Both the position numbers and the translations under genes were made by a program. Below are positions 52,201 to 61,389 of a stretch of DNA of 64,000 nt, piece after piece. The DNA is from Methylotenera sp965234545 (lineage in GTDB: Bacteria > Pseudomonadota > Gammaproteobacteria > Burkholderiales > Methylophilaceae). The stretch is taken from NCBI GenBank assembly GCA_965234545.1, contig OZ248348.1, positions 1,736,001 to 1,800,000 on the forward strand, read 5' to 3'. Positions within the stretch are counted from its first letter, which is position 1. Each line of letters opens with the position of its first letter. Under the pieces are notes generated by a model. That model ran no database searches and was not told the origin of the DNA. It saw only the letters and a list, made by a program, of their open reading frames with translations.

Positions 52201-53932
52201 CCGGTTGCGCGGCTTCTAAACGCATGGGCGGGTAGTCTACGTCCACTCCTAATAAATTGGGTTTAGGACCGATAAAGGTCACCAAAGACATCACCAACTC
52301 TTCACGAATCGGATCTATAGGCGGGTTGGTCACTTGCGCGAACAACTGCTTGAAGTAGTTATAGAGTAATTTTGGTTTAACCGACAACACCGGTAAAGCC
52401 GCATCGTTACCCATGGAACCCGAGCCTTCTTCACCATTTTCCACCATGGGCTGCATGACGAATTTGATGTCTTCTTGGGTGTAACCAAACGCTTGTTGGG
52501 TATCCAACAAATTGGCTGCCATGGCTAATTCGGCGTCTACTTTCGGCATGTCGCTTAAGAAATAACGCGTTTTTTCTAGCCATTGCTTGTAAGGTTTGGC
52601 CGTCGCTAAGGCATTTTTGACTTCAGCATCGCCTATGATGCGGCCTTGTTCCATGTCGATTAACAACATTTTGCCCGGCTCTAAGCGCCATTTTTTTACG
52701 ATTTTTTCTTGTGGGAAAGTCAGCACACCCATTTCCGAGGCCATCATCACCAAATCGTCATCGGTCACTAGGTAACGCGCTGGACGTAAACCGTTGCGAT
52801 CCAAGGTGGCGCCTATCATGCGACCATCGGTGAACGCGACGGCGGCTGGGCCATCCCATGGCTCCATCAAAGCAGCATGGTATTCGTAAAAAGCACGGCG
52901 CTCTTGATCCATCAAACTGTTGTTGCTCCAGGCTTCTGGAATCAGCATCATCATGGCATGCGGCAAGGAATAACCGCCTGCCACTAGCAACTCTAAGCAA
53001 TTATCAAAACAGGCAGAATCGGACTGGCCGTCCACGATCAATGGCCACAATTTTTCCAAATCTTCACCGATCACGCTGGACTTCATGGTTTCGTGACGCG
53101 CCGCCATCCAATTGACGTTACCTTGCACGGTATTGATTTCGCCGTTGTGTGCAATCATACGGAACGGGTGCGCTAAATCCCAGGCAGGGAAGGTGTTGGT
53201 AGAAAAGCGTTGGTGCACTAAAGCTAGCGCCGACACCAACGTTTCGTCGTTTAAATCTTGGTAATACACGCCCACTTCATTGGCCAGCAACATGCCTTTG
53301 TAGACGATGGTACGAGAGGATAACGAAGGGATGTAAAAGGTGGCTTTGTCTTGCAAATTAAGCGCACGAACCGCGTGCTCAATGCGCTTACGGATGACGA
53401 ATAATTTACGCTCAAACACCGTTTGGTCTGCGTCCGTAGCGCCTATGATTAATTGGCGCATGGTCGGTTCAACATCACGTGCCGCTTGGGCTATGTTGCT
53501 GTTGTTGACCGGTGTATCGCGCCAGCCTAGCAAGTTTTGTTTTTCTTCTGCGACTATCTTGGCGATCAGGTTAACGCAGGCCTGACAGTTTTCCGCTGCT
53601 TGCGGTAAGAAAACGTTAGCCACCGCGTATTGGCCAGCTGCTGGCAAAGTAATGCCTAATTTAGCGGCTTCCTTACGCATGAAGGCATCGGGCATTTGCA
53701 TGAGCAACCCGGCGCCATCGCCTAATTTTGGATCGTAGCCAGTCGCGCCTCGGTGCGTTAGGTTGGTTAATAACTCCAAGCCTTTTTGCACGATATCGTG
53801 GGATTTTTTGCCTTTAATGTGCGCCACAAATCCAACGCCACAAGCATCACGCTCGTTAGTCGGATTGTATAAACCTTGCTGCGCTGGCTTGCCTGAATTG
53901 ACGTGGATTGCCTTACTTAAACCTGATGCCAT
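49292..53932 (-). CDS. gltB: Glutamate synthase large subunit
   Basis: Transfers the glutamine amide to 2-oxoglutarate. The 1546-residue protein has the class II amidotransferase domain with nucleophile Cys31 (DACGVGF) after a 30-residue propeptide. A central domain follows, then the FMN domain (GGKSNTGEGGED, HDGGTGASP), the 3Fe-4S ligands CIMMRKCHLNTCPVG and the C-terminal beta-helix (GGTVVVLGVTGQNFAAGMSGG). The length is typical. gltB-gltD are 26 bases apart. Confidence 0.98.
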   Translation of the reverse strand: MASGLSKAIHVNSGKPAQQGLYNPTNERDACGVGFVAHIKGKKSHDIVQKGLELLTNLTHRGATGYDPKLGDGAGLLMQMPDAFMRKEAAKLGITLPAAGQYAVANVFLPQAAENCQACVNLIAKIVAEEKQNLLGWRDTPVNNSNIAQAARDVEPTMRQLIIGATDADQTVFERKLFVIRKRIEHAVRALNLQDKATFYIPSLSSRTIVYKGMLLANEVGVYYQDLNDETLVSALALVHQRFSTNTFPAWDLAHPFRMIAHNGEINTVQGNVNWMAARHETMKSSVIGEDLEKLWPLIVDGQSDSACFDNCLELLVAGGYSLPHAMMMLIPEAWSNNSLMDQERRAFYEYHAALMEPWDGPAAVAFTDGRMIGATLDRNGLRPARYLVTDDDLVMMASEMGVLTFPQEKIVKKWRLEPGKMLLIDMEQGRIIGDAEVKNALATAKPYKQWLEKTRYFLSDMPKVDAELAMAANLLDTQQAFGYTQEDIKFVMQPMVENGEEGSGSMGNDAALPVLSVKPKLLYNYFKQLFAQVTNPPIDPIREELVMSLVTFIGPKPNLLGVDVDYPPMRLEAAQPVLTLDELAQLKAIATFTQNQYKSIVLDITYPLSQGKVGMAKAVAGITSAAEKAVQDGFNILILSDRDVSADRMAIPALLACSATHEHLVKTGLRTSAGLVVDTGSAREVHHFALLAGYGAEAVCPWLAFETIKHMDVKDSHEAAKKFVKAIGKGLYKVMSKMGISTYQSYCGAQIFEAIGLNSAFVNQYFTGTTTNIEGIGLAQVAEEAERLHTAAFGEDPVLAKHLDAGGEYAFRVRGEEHMWTPDSIAKLQHATRTNSADTYKEYAKLINDQTRRHMTLRGLFEIKSVGAAIPLDKVEPAKEIVKRFATGAMSLGSISTEAHATLAIAMNRIGGKSNTGEGGEDAKRFIPVASATSMANVIGSDRIVKDIALQAGDSMRSSIKQVASGRFGVTAEYLASADQIQIKMAQGAKPGEGGQLPGHKVSEYIAKLRFSVPGVGLISPPPHHDIYSIEDLAQLIHDLKNANPKASISVKLVAETGVGTVAAGVAKAKSDHIVIAGHDGGTGASPISSVKHAGGPWEIGLAETQQTLVLNQLRGRVILQVDGQIKTGRDVVIGALLGADEFGFATAPLVVEGCIMMRKCHLNTCPVGVATQDPELRKRFTGQPEHVVNYFFFVAEEVRELMASIGVAKFDDLIGRADLLDMQAGIEHWKINGLDFSKVFHLPAMPADVSRKHNDVQDHGLIHALDNKLVAMAKPALEEGKKVVLDVAISNTNRTVGTMLSNQIATRFGHAGLPDDSIHINFNGTSGQSFAAFLAKGITFELSGEGNDYVGKGLCGGRIIIKPPVAFSGLAHENIIVGNTVMYGATTGESYFRGVAGERFCVRNSGATAVVEGVGNHGCEYMTGGTVVVLGVTGQNFAAGMSGGVAYVYDEDGLFAKRCNMSMVALEKVEVADAAVGKVQHLNQPDEVTLKTLIEKHANYTGSVRAQALLADWATSRSKFVKVMPIEYKRALTELAAATAKQAA

Positions 53933-54070
53933 ATTATCTAATCACAAAACATTTAGAGGAACCTTAAAGTTTACCGTTAAATGCCTATCTGTTCAATAAG
54001 ATACCGCTTAAAGTTACAGAATAATTAAGCTGGCCGCCTTTAAATAAGCCAAACATAGCCTGGTCGACAG

Positions 54071-55351
54071 CTAAAGTGATGCAAAGGCTTTTCTAGCGGC
54101 CGCTAAAGTGAGGGCGATGTCTTCGTCGGTGTGCGCAGCCGAAACAAAGCCAGCTTCAAAAGCCGATGGGCCCAAGTAGACGCCGCTGTCTAACATGCTG
54201 TGGAAAAAGCGGTTGAAGTGCTCTTTGTTGGATTGCATGATTTCATGGTAGCTGCTGGGGCAGTGCTGACTAAAATACAAACCAAACATGCCACCGACAT
54301 TTTGCGCATTAAAAATCACGCCAGCCTCAGCGGCCGCGGCTTTTAAGCCCTCCACCAATTTTGCCGTTTGGGCGGCCAATTTGCTGTGGAAGTTAGGCGC
54401 TTGTATGAGTTGCAAGGTTTTTAACCCAGCGGTAACGGCAATCGGATTGCCAGACAAGGTCCCCGCCTGATACACCTTACCCACCGGCGCCAAGCATTGC
54501 ATGATGTCTTTACGGCCACCAAATGCCCCAACCGGCAAGCCGCCACCGATGACTTTACCTAAAGTGGTCATGTCTGGTTTGATGTTGTAAAGCGCTTGCG
54601 CCCCACCCAAATGCACCCTGAAACCGGTCATCACTTCATCAAAAATCAACACGGCGCCGTGCTTAGTACAAAGTGCCCTAAGCGTTTGTAAAAATGCTTG
54701 ATGAGGCACTATCAAATTCATGTTGCCCACCACAGGCTCAATAATGACGCAGGCAATTTCATCGCCCACTTGCGCAAACAAATCTTCCAATGCCTGACTG
54801 TTGTTGTACTCTAAAGTCAACGTATGCGCCGCGACACTGGCTGGCACGCCTCCCGAATCGGGCTCGCCAAAGGTTAGCAAACCGGAACCGGCTTTCACCA
54901 GCAAACCGTCTGAATGACCGTGGTAACAACCCTCAAATTTAACGATCTTGTCGCGACCGGTAAACCCACGTGCCGTGCGTATCGCACTCATGGTCGCCTC
55001 GGTGCCACTGCTATTTAGACGCACCTGTTCCATGCTGGGCATCAATTTATTAATTAACTGGGCCATCTCCAACTCCAAACCGGTTGGCGCACCAAACGAC
55101 AAACTGTTTTCGGCGGCAGCTTGCACGGCTTGAATCACTTCAGGATGTGCATGGCCGACTATCATCGGGCCCCAGGAATTGATGTAATCGATGTACTCTT
55201 TACCGTCCACGTCCCACAATCTTGAGCCCAAGCCTTTTTTAAAGAAAACCGGCGTGCCGCCTACGCTGCGAAAAGCCCGGACCGGCGAATTCACCCCACC
55301 CGGAATCAGCCGTTGGGATTGTTCAAATAAGGTTTGGTTAGTGGATGTCAT
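54071..55351 (-). CDS. hemL: Glutamate-1-semialdehyde 2,1-aminomutase
   Basis: Makes 5-aminolevulinate, following HemA. The 426-residue fold-type I PLP enzyme has the cofactor Lys in TLGKVIGGGLPVGAFGG, the Asp in VLIFDEVMTGFRV, and GCYHGHSDGLLV. It follows thiE by 9 bases, so it is coexpressed with the thiamine genes. Confidence 0.97.
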   Translation of the reverse strand: MTSTNQTLFEQSQRLIPGGVNSPVRAFRSVGGTPVFFKKGLGSRLWDVDGKEYIDYINSWGPMIVGHAHPEVIQAVQAAAENSLSFGAPTGLELEMAQLINKLMPSMEQVRLNSSGTEATMSAIRTARGFTGRDKIVKFEGCYHGHSDGLLVKAGSGLLTFGEPDSGGVPASVAAHTLTLEYNNSQALEDLFAQVGDEIACVIIEPVVGNMNLIVPHQAFLQTLRALCTKHGAVLIFDEVMTGFRVHLGGAQALYNIKPDMTTLGKVIGGGLPVGAFGGRKDIMQCLAPVGKVYQAGTLSGNPIAVTAGLKTLQLIQAPNFHSKLAAQTAKLVEGLKAAAAEAGVIFNAQNVGGMFGLYFSQHCPSSYHEIMQSNKEHFNRFFHSMLDSGVYLGPSAFEAGFVSAAHTDEDIALTLAAARKAFASL

Positions 55352-55360
55352 GGTTGAGCC

Positions 55361-55981
55361 TTACGCTTGGTTACTAAATAATTGAGTGAATTTTTGTGCG
55401 CTTAATTTTACGTCATCTGCATTAAAAATGGCATGGATTACCGCTACCGAACTGGCTCCCGCGGCTATCGCCTGCCCTGCGTTAGCCAAGTTAATGCCGC
55501 CTATGGCCACGGCTGGAATGCTTAACTGTGCCTTAGCCAATTCAAACAAACTTAAATCGGCAACCGGCGCATTGGGCTTGGTGCTGGAGGCAAAACAAGC
55601 GCCAAAGGCCACGTAATCGACACCGGCTTGTTGGGCCGCTAAAGCCAAATCAAATCGGTTGTAGCATGAGGCGCCGAGTAATTTTCTCTTGCCTATTTTG
55701 CTGCTAATTTCTGCCAAATTGCCGTCATCGGCGCCTATGTGTACGCCATCTGCATCCAGCGTTAAACAGAGTTCTAGCGAATCATTAATAATCAAAGGCA
55801 CGCCGTATTGGCGACACAAGGGCAAGATGGCCCGCGCTTGCTGGGTTTGCAATGCTTTATCGGCTAATTTATTACGGTACTGCAAGACGCTCACGCCGCC
55901 TTGCAAGGCTAACGCCACTTTTGTCAGCAATAGCCCGGTATTGGTTTCATCCGGCGTAATGGCATACAAGCCTTTTATCAT
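55361..55981 (-). CDS. thiE: Thiamine-phosphate synthase
   Basis: Joins HMP pyrophosphate and thiazole phosphate. The 206-residue TIM barrel has LQYRNKLADKA (substrate site), LIINDSLELCLTLDADGVHIG and the glycine-rich AIGGINLANAGQAIAAGASSVAVI phosphate region (quoted in part). It lies between thiD and hemL in a tight operon. Confidence 0.95.
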   Translation of the reverse strand: MIKGLYAITPDETNTGLLLTKVALALQGGVSVLQYRNKLADKALQTQQARAILPLCRQYGVPLIINDSLELCLTLDADGVHIGADDGNLAEISSKIGKRKLLGASCYNRFDLALAAQQAGVDYVAFGACFASSTKPNAPVADLSLFELAKAQLSIPAVAIGGINLANAGQAIAAGASSVAVIHAIFNADDVKLSAQKFTQLFSNQA

Positions 55982-55996
55982 TAGAGGCGCGCTGTT

Positions 55997-56857
55997 TTAA
56001 TGGCTTTTACTGGAGGCTTCGCCGCTGTTAACCACGGCATCTTCTTCATCGCGCGCCCAAAACATGCGATCGGGTATGAACTGGCCCATGCCTGGCCTAA
56101 AACCGTGTTTTAGGGTTTGCCAAGTAAATTCTTGCGCCTCGGCAACGGCATCTTCCATGCTTAAGCCGTGCGCCATGCAGGCGGCAATGGCGCTGGTCAT
56201 GGTGCAACCCGAGCCATGGTAATTGCCGGGCAAACGCTCCCATTTATAGGCTTTAATCAATTTGTTGTCGCCGTACAAGGTATTGGTCACCTCTAGCGTG
56301 CGCTCGTGGGTGCCGGTAATTAACACGTACTCACTGCCCATGGCTAAAAGCCGCGCGGCACTTTCATCCAGCGAGGTCAACGCCACCTCATCGCTGTCGT
56401 CAGCAAAGGCAAAACGGCGGGCTTCCAAACTATTTGGGGTAATCAAGGTGGCTTGCGGAAAGAGCAGTTCTATCATGGCATCCATCATGTCATCGTTGCT
56501 TAAATCGTCACCGCGACCCGAGCTTAAAATGGGGTCGATTAACAAAGGCACATCGGGATAGTCGGCCATGATTTCGGCTATCACCGCCACATTTTCCACT
56601 GAGCCCAATATGCCTAATTTAAACGCCGATACTTGCACGTCTTCTAGGATGGCGCGCGCCTGATCGTTAACCCAATCGGCATCCATGGCCAACACGCTGT
56701 CTACACCGCGGGTGTCTTGCACAGTAATGGCCGTGACCACCGACAAGGGGTGGCAACCAATGCTGGCAAAAGTTAGGATGTCAGCCTGCAAGCCTGCCCC
56801 GCCACTTGGGTCGGTGCCGGCAAAGGTGAGTACTGATGGTGGTGCTTGGTTGGCCAT
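55997..56857 (-). CDS. thiD: Hydroxymethylpyrimidine (phosphate) kinase
   Basis: Phosphorylates HMP twice for thiamine synthesis. The 286-residue ribokinase-fold protein has LTFAGTDPSGGAGLQADI, an active-site anion hole in YHGSGCTMTSAIAA and FKLGILGSVENV. It starts 26 bases after the tRNA-Gly gene. No TPP riboswitch fits in that gap. Confidence 0.95.
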   Translation of the reverse strand: MANQAPPSVLTFAGTDPSGGAGLQADILTFASIGCHPLSVVTAITVQDTRGVDSVLAMDADWVNDQARAILEDVQVSAFKLGILGSVENVAVIAEIMADYPDVPLLIDPILSSGRGDDLSNDDMMDAMIELLFPQATLITPNSLEARRFAFADDSDEVALTSLDESAARLLAMGSEYVLITGTHERTLEVTNTLYGDNKLIKAYKWERLPGNYHGSGCTMTSAIAACMAHGLSMEDAVAEAQEFTWQTLKHGFRPGMGQFIPDRMFWARDEEDAVVNSGEASSKSH

Positions 56858-56883
56858 ATAGTCGTAAACTTTTAATTAGTCGA

Positions 56884-56957
56884 TGGAGCGGGCGATGGGA
56901 ATCGAACCCACGGCACTAGCTTGGGAAGCTAGGGTATTACCATTATACGACGCCCGC
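56884..56957 (-). tRNA. tRNA-Gly (CCC)
   Basis: Acceptor GCGGGCG/CGCCCGC, anticodon stem CTAGC/GCTAG with loop TTCCCAA (anticodon CCC), T-arm GTGGG-TTCGATT-CCCAT, encoded CCA. It lies 26 bases before thiD on the same strand. Confidence 0.93.
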
Positions 56958-57052
56958 CTAATGCATCATTTTACTGCATTTTGCTTGGGCGCTGTGCGAG
57001 GTAGTTTTTAATTACATTGACTTTAAATGCCACTAAAAAGATTTTGTAGTTT

Positions 57053-59020
57053 TCAAATCTCATTAAGTCCGAGTGACCGCAAATAGTTAAATGTCTCATC
57101 ATAAAAATGAGGCTGCCTAGTTTCATCTTGGCTACTTCCATATGGAACAAATATCACCATTCCTTGACGAGCCCGAGTCAACAAAACTCGGTATGCATTT
57201 TTTAAATATCGCTTTGAATCCTCGTCATTTACTGCTTGCCACTTTGCTCCTCTAAAAGATTTAAGCAACCACTCTTCACCGTTATGCCTAAGATCAGCAT
57301 CCCACGCAACGCAAGTCCAATCGAGTTCTAATCCCTGTATGTCAAATTCAGTAGCCACATCCTCTAAAAAATATGATGATCGTATGTCATTAGAATCATT
57401 AAGAAACCAGTTAATCGGGTCAATTGAATTTTTTACGTTAATTGCAAATGGCTTTAAACGAATTGCACCAGAAGATGCAATTAATCCATAACGCTCAGAC
57501 CCTCGGGCCTGCGACCGTAACCATTTTTTTGCACCCTCGATATCCCTTGTAATACATATTGGAAAAGTGTCCTCAATAACTGAATATAAAGTTTTAGCTT
57601 TTTCAGAATCACAATCTAAAAGCGCTTTTACAAAAGCAGCTACTTTTTCAGACCTAAAAGATCTAACAGAGACAGATAAATGAAGGTCTTGATGCAAGCA
57701 TACTTTTGATGAAGCATTTAGGTCATATAAAGCTTTGCCCTGTGTGTATTCAAAATCTGTTAACTTATTTGAAATATGAATATTCCAGCTTGGGAATGAT
57801 CGTTTAAGTGATGCAAACCATTCTTGCAAACCAGCTTCACCAGTATTGATTTCCTGGCCTCCGCCTATTAAACAAATAATGGTTGCCCAATCTAAATGGC
57901 GATCCATAACACTTATGAGAAATTCAGGTTCGGATTGGTTAAAATTGCTTTTACCCTTTTTTGTTTTCATAAAAGAGGCTGTTTGCTTTAACGTCCAAGC
58001 TCGTTGCGCTTCATCAAAAACCACAACTCTTTCAATGGGGGCCTTAGCGTTTTCTAGAGCATCGTCACGAAAATGATGAATATTTTGAATGAATGCTTTA
58101 GCTTTTGAAATTGTGGTGCTTTTCTTTTTCTTTTCACCTTTATCTTTAGCAGTTTCTACCTCATTTCTTGCTAAAGCTTCTCTAAGCACATCAACTAAAG
58201 GCCCGTTGCCAGAGAGAAATACAGCATGCTCAGAGTCATCCTCGTTATGCCATGAATTGGCTAAATTAAGACCAGCAAGGGTTTTGCCCGCCCCAGGCAC
58301 CCCAGTTAAAAAACAAATAGCTTTCTTGTTATTTTTCTTACAATCTTCAATTATTGAAGAAATGGCTTTTGCTGTTCTTGAAAGGTTGATTGCCCCAGCG
58401 TCTGACCTTGAAATCTCTTCGACATTGTGCCCCTGATACAAGGCTTGAGCCGCCTCAATAATTGTTGGCGTTGGTTTATAAATTGAATCCAGCCAAACAT
58501 CTGCATTTATTGGATCCTCTGTCACTTGATTGTTAGCCAAAGTAATTATTTTGGAAAGTGTTTTGCCATTGGTGAATATTGTTTTAGCTAATCCATCCTG
58601 ATAAAAATCAATAACAGGTATTTGATCTTCGGCTTCAGTGCAAATAAGAATAGGAACAATTTTTCTCTTGTGGCTTTGTTCATGAAAGTTTTTGAGATCA
58701 AGGGCGTAATCGGTTACCTGTGTAACTGCATGATTTTCATAGGCATTTGCTCCAACCTTAAACTCAATTGCAAATACAACACTTTTCGAAATGACTACAC
58801 AATCGATGCGCTTACCCATGCGTGGGATACTGTATTCAAAAATTATTTCACCTGATATTTCTCTTAGCCAACCCTTGAGTAGGTTAATCTGAATAATCCA
58901 CGAATTCTTTTGCTGCTCTTCAAGTAAAAATTCATGGTTAGAAGTTAATTCTCCTAAAATAGATTTCGGTGATTCATCCTGAAAGTCAGATATTATTTTT
59001 CTGTAGTAATAACGACTCAT
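57053..59020 (-). CDS. PD-(D/E)XK nuclease - DUF2075 helicase fusion, probable defence gene
   Basis: The 655-residue protein joins an N-terminal nuclease-like domain (Asp73 in RIDCVV, E86-F-K88 in AIEFKVG, and QVTDYAL with Gln101 and Tyr105, as in RecB/Cas4 nucleases) to a DUF2075/SF1-type motor. The motor shows Walker A GVPGAGKT (240-247), Walker B VVVFDEAQRAW (about 332-342), a motif III-like IGGGQEINTG and a motif VI-like YRVLLTRARQGM (610-621). The AT-rich DNA and lack of operon partners contrast with neighbours tRNA-Gly and priA. DUF2075 proteins occur in phage-defence settings. A direct antiviral role is inference. Confidence 0.85.
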   Translation of the reverse strand: MSRYYYRKIISDFQDESPKSILGELTSNHEFLLEEQQKNSWIIQINLLKGWLREISGEIIFEYSIPRMGKRIDCVVISKSVVFAIEFKVGANAYENHAVTQVTDYALDLKNFHEQSHKRKIVPILICTEAEDQIPVIDFYQDGLAKTIFTNGKTLSKIITLANNQVTEDPINADVWLDSIYKPTPTIIEAAQALYQGHNVEEISRSDAGAINLSRTAKAISSIIEDCKKNNKKAICFLTGVPGAGKTLAGLNLANSWHNEDDSEHAVFLSGNGPLVDVLREALARNEVETAKDKGEKKKKSTTISKAKAFIQNIHHFRDDALENAKAPIERVVVFDEAQRAWTLKQTASFMKTKKGKSNFNQSEPEFLISVMDRHLDWATIICLIGGGQEINTGEAGLQEWFASLKRSFPSWNIHISNKLTDFEYTQGKALYDLNASSKVCLHQDLHLSVSVRSFRSEKVAAFVKALLDCDSEKAKTLYSVIEDTFPICITRDIEGAKKWLRSQARGSERYGLIASSGAIRLKPFAINVKNSIDPINWFLNDSNDIRSSYFLEDVATEFDIQGLELDWTCVAWDADLRHNGEEWLLKSFRGAKWQAVNDEDSKRYLKNAYRVLLTRARQGMVIFVPYGSSQDETRQPHFYDETFNYLRSLGLNEI

Positions 59021-59065
59021 CCCAATTATGTCCTTTGCTACTTTATATAATAAAAATTATGGCAC

Positions 59066-61264
59066 TTAGAATTCCAGCGGATTGACGTCCACAGACCAGC
59101 GCACTTTTGCCGACAAAGCCTGCGCCCTCAAGCTGACCAATAATTGTTTAAGCAGGCGCTGCAAAGCCGGACGGCTTGCCGATTGCATCAGCATGTGGGC
59201 GCGCTCCATGCCTTTTAAGCGCTCCATTTGTGGGCGCACTGGATCGTAAATTAACACCTCATTACTCAGGCTGCGCGCCTGTTCAAAAGCACCGTGCAAA
59301 AATTTTTGCACCAAGGCGAAATCGTTGGCTTCGGCGCGCAATAAAGCCGTGAACACAAAGGGGGGGAACTGCACCTGCTCACGCTCTAATAACAAGGCGT
59401 TGGCGTAACTGGCGTAATCTTGACGGCGTAAGGCGTTAAATAATTCATGCTCGGGAAACTGCGTTTGTATCATCACCTGTCCGGCGATGGCAGCGCGACC
59501 AGCGCGGCCCGCCACTTGCATGAGTTGCGCGAACAAGCGTTCACTGGCGCGAAAATCCGGACTGTGCAGCGCGCTGTCGGTATCGATGACGCCGACCAAG
59601 GTTAAATTTGGAAAATCGTGGCCCTTGGCCAGCATTTGCGTGCCGACCAATATGTCTATTTCTTGATTGTGCACCTGCTCTAAAATGCCCAGCAAAGCCT
59701 CTTTGCGACTCACGCTGTCTCTATCCACTCGTGCGATGCGGGCGCCAGGCAACATTTGTTGCAAGCTTTGTTCCAGACGCTGGGTACCGTGGCCGGTAGG
59801 ATGCAAATCGGCATTGCCACAACTGGGGCATTGTGGCGGTATTTTTTGCTCGTGGCCGCAGTGATGGCAGCGCAGTTTTCTTTGGCCTAAGTGCACCACC
59901 AGTCGGCTGCTGCATCGCAAACAGGGCGCAATCCAATGGCAAGCCGAGCACAATAAAACCGGCGAATAACCCCGCCGATTAATAAACAATAAGCTTTGCT
60001 CTTGACGTGCCAAGCGTAACTTTAGTGCCGCAATCAATTGTGGGCTTAAGCCATGCTGCAGGTGCACTTTCGTGGTGTCTATGCAATCGATTTGCGGTAA
60101 TTTTGCCGCCGTCACAGCGCGCTGATTTAGACTCAGCAAGCGGTATTTACCGGTTTGAGCATTGTGCCAAGTTTCCAATGCGGGTGTCGCCGAACCCAAC
60201 ACCACCGGAATGTTCAAGCGTTTAGCCCGCATCAGCGCCACATCGCGCGCGTGATAGCGCATGCTGTCTTGCTGTTTGTATGAGCTGTCGTGCTCCTCGT
60301 CGATAATAATCAGCTTTAATTTAGGCATGGGCGTAAAAATGGATAAACGCGTACCAATCACGATTTTTGCTTCCCCTGCTTGGGCCAACTGCCAATGGTG
60401 CAAGCGCTCGCCCTCGCTTAAATGGCTGTGCAAACTGACCAAGGGGAAATGCGCAAAGCGGCTTCTAAAGCGCGCTTCCAATTGTGGGGTTAAATTGATC
60501 TCGGGCACCAAGACCAAGACTTGTGCGTCATCCTGATCTAACACTTGCTGCATTAAGCGCATGTAGACTTCGGTTTTACCGCTACCGGTAATGCCATGCA
60601 GCAACCAAGCCTGAAATTGCTGCGCGTCTTGCATGATGCTGGACAAAGCTAGGGATTGCTCGTCGTTTAATGCTGGGGCAGCAGGCTGCGCCATGCCTAA
60701 GGTTTTAACTAAGGCGGCCACTTGCTCGCTCTGCGCCCAACCCTCTTCCACCAGTTGCTTGGCCACTTTACGTGCGCTGCTGGAAATGGCATCCAACTCC
60801 AATTCCGTTAGCCCCTGCTGGGTTTGCAGTGCCACTAGCACGCGACGCAAAACGGTTTGCCTGGCGGGTAACTGAGCCTCATCGACTTGACTGCCGATAG
60901 GCGTTATTAAATAGCGGTATTGTTTACGCGATACCGCTGGCGCTATTTGCCGCATACGAGCAGGCAAACAAGACAATAAGGCTTGGCCGTAAGGGTAGTG
61001 GTAATAGTCGGCGCTGAATTTTAATAGGCCTAAGGCTTCGCTATCCAAGGCCGGCTCGTCATTAAACACTCGTGACACGGCCTTGAGTTTATCTAAGGCA
61101 AACTCACTCTCATTGGCCATGCCGACGACGATGCCAATTTGGCTGCGTCGACCAAACGGCACCAGCACACGCTGACCTATTTGCACGGCTTCGCCATTGC
61201 TCAAATAATCGAAAAGTCGATCAAGCGGCAAATCTAAGGCAATTTTTAATATGGCTTTTGGCAA
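59066..61264 (-). CDS. priA: Primosomal replication helicase PriA
   Basis: Restarts stalled forks. The 732-residue protein has the 3' DNA-binding domain, Walker A GITGSGKTEVYMRLM, the DEEH box (IIDEEHDSSYKQQD) and two zinc clusters (CSACHWIAPCLRC and CHHCG...CPSCG). Helicase C-terminal motifs include VGTQMLAKGHDFP and QVAGRAGR. It is divergent from argS, as in many Betaproteobacteria. Confidence 0.97.
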   Translation of the reverse strand: MPKAILKIALDLPLDRLFDYLSNGEAVQIGQRVLVPFGRRSQIGIVVGMANESEFALDKLKAVSRVFNDEPALDSEALGLLKFSADYYHYPYGQALLSCLPARMRQIAPAVSRKQYRYLITPIGSQVDEAQLPARQTVLRRVLVALQTQQGLTELELDAISSSARKVAKQLVEEGWAQSEQVAALVKTLGMAQPAAPALNDEQSLALSSIMQDAQQFQAWLLHGITGSGKTEVYMRLMQQVLDQDDAQVLVLVPEINLTPQLEARFRSRFAHFPLVSLHSHLSEGERLHHWQLAQAGEAKIVIGTRLSIFTPMPKLKLIIIDEEHDSSYKQQDSMRYHARDVALMRAKRLNIPVVLGSATPALETWHNAQTGKYRLLSLNQRAVTAAKLPQIDCIDTTKVHLQHGLSPQLIAALKLRLARQEQSLLFINRRGYSPVLLCSACHWIAPCLRCSSRLVVHLGQRKLRCHHCGHEQKIPPQCPSCGNADLHPTGHGTQRLEQSLQQMLPGARIARVDRDSVSRKEALLGILEQVHNQEIDILVGTQMLAKGHDFPNLTLVGVIDTDSALHSPDFRASERLFAQLMQVAGRAGRAAIAGQVMIQTQFPEHELFNALRRQDYASYANALLLEREQVQFPPFVFTALLRAEANDFALVQKFLHGAFEQARSLSNEVLIYDPVRPQMERLKGMERAHMLMQSASRPALQRLLKQLLVSLRAQALSAKVRWSVDVNPLEF

Positions 61265-61389
61265 TTTATATTCTGGATGATTAATCAGTGGCTAGGCAAT
61301 TCTTAGCTTATTCAAGACACATGATAAAAACACGCGGCTAGTAGGTTAAAATAATGTTCTTAAATTATTAACGTTAAGACCATATTAGT

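Noticed and set aside
56858..56883. TPP riboswitch before thiD
   Set aside because: Only 26 bases separate thiD from tRNA-Gly, too few for the aptamer.
56884..59020. tRNA-Gly as the integration site of the nuclease-helicase gene
   Set aside because: The gene lies on the 5' side of the tRNA, and no copy of the tRNA 3' end is seen at the far end. This does not look like ordinary tRNA 3'-end integration.
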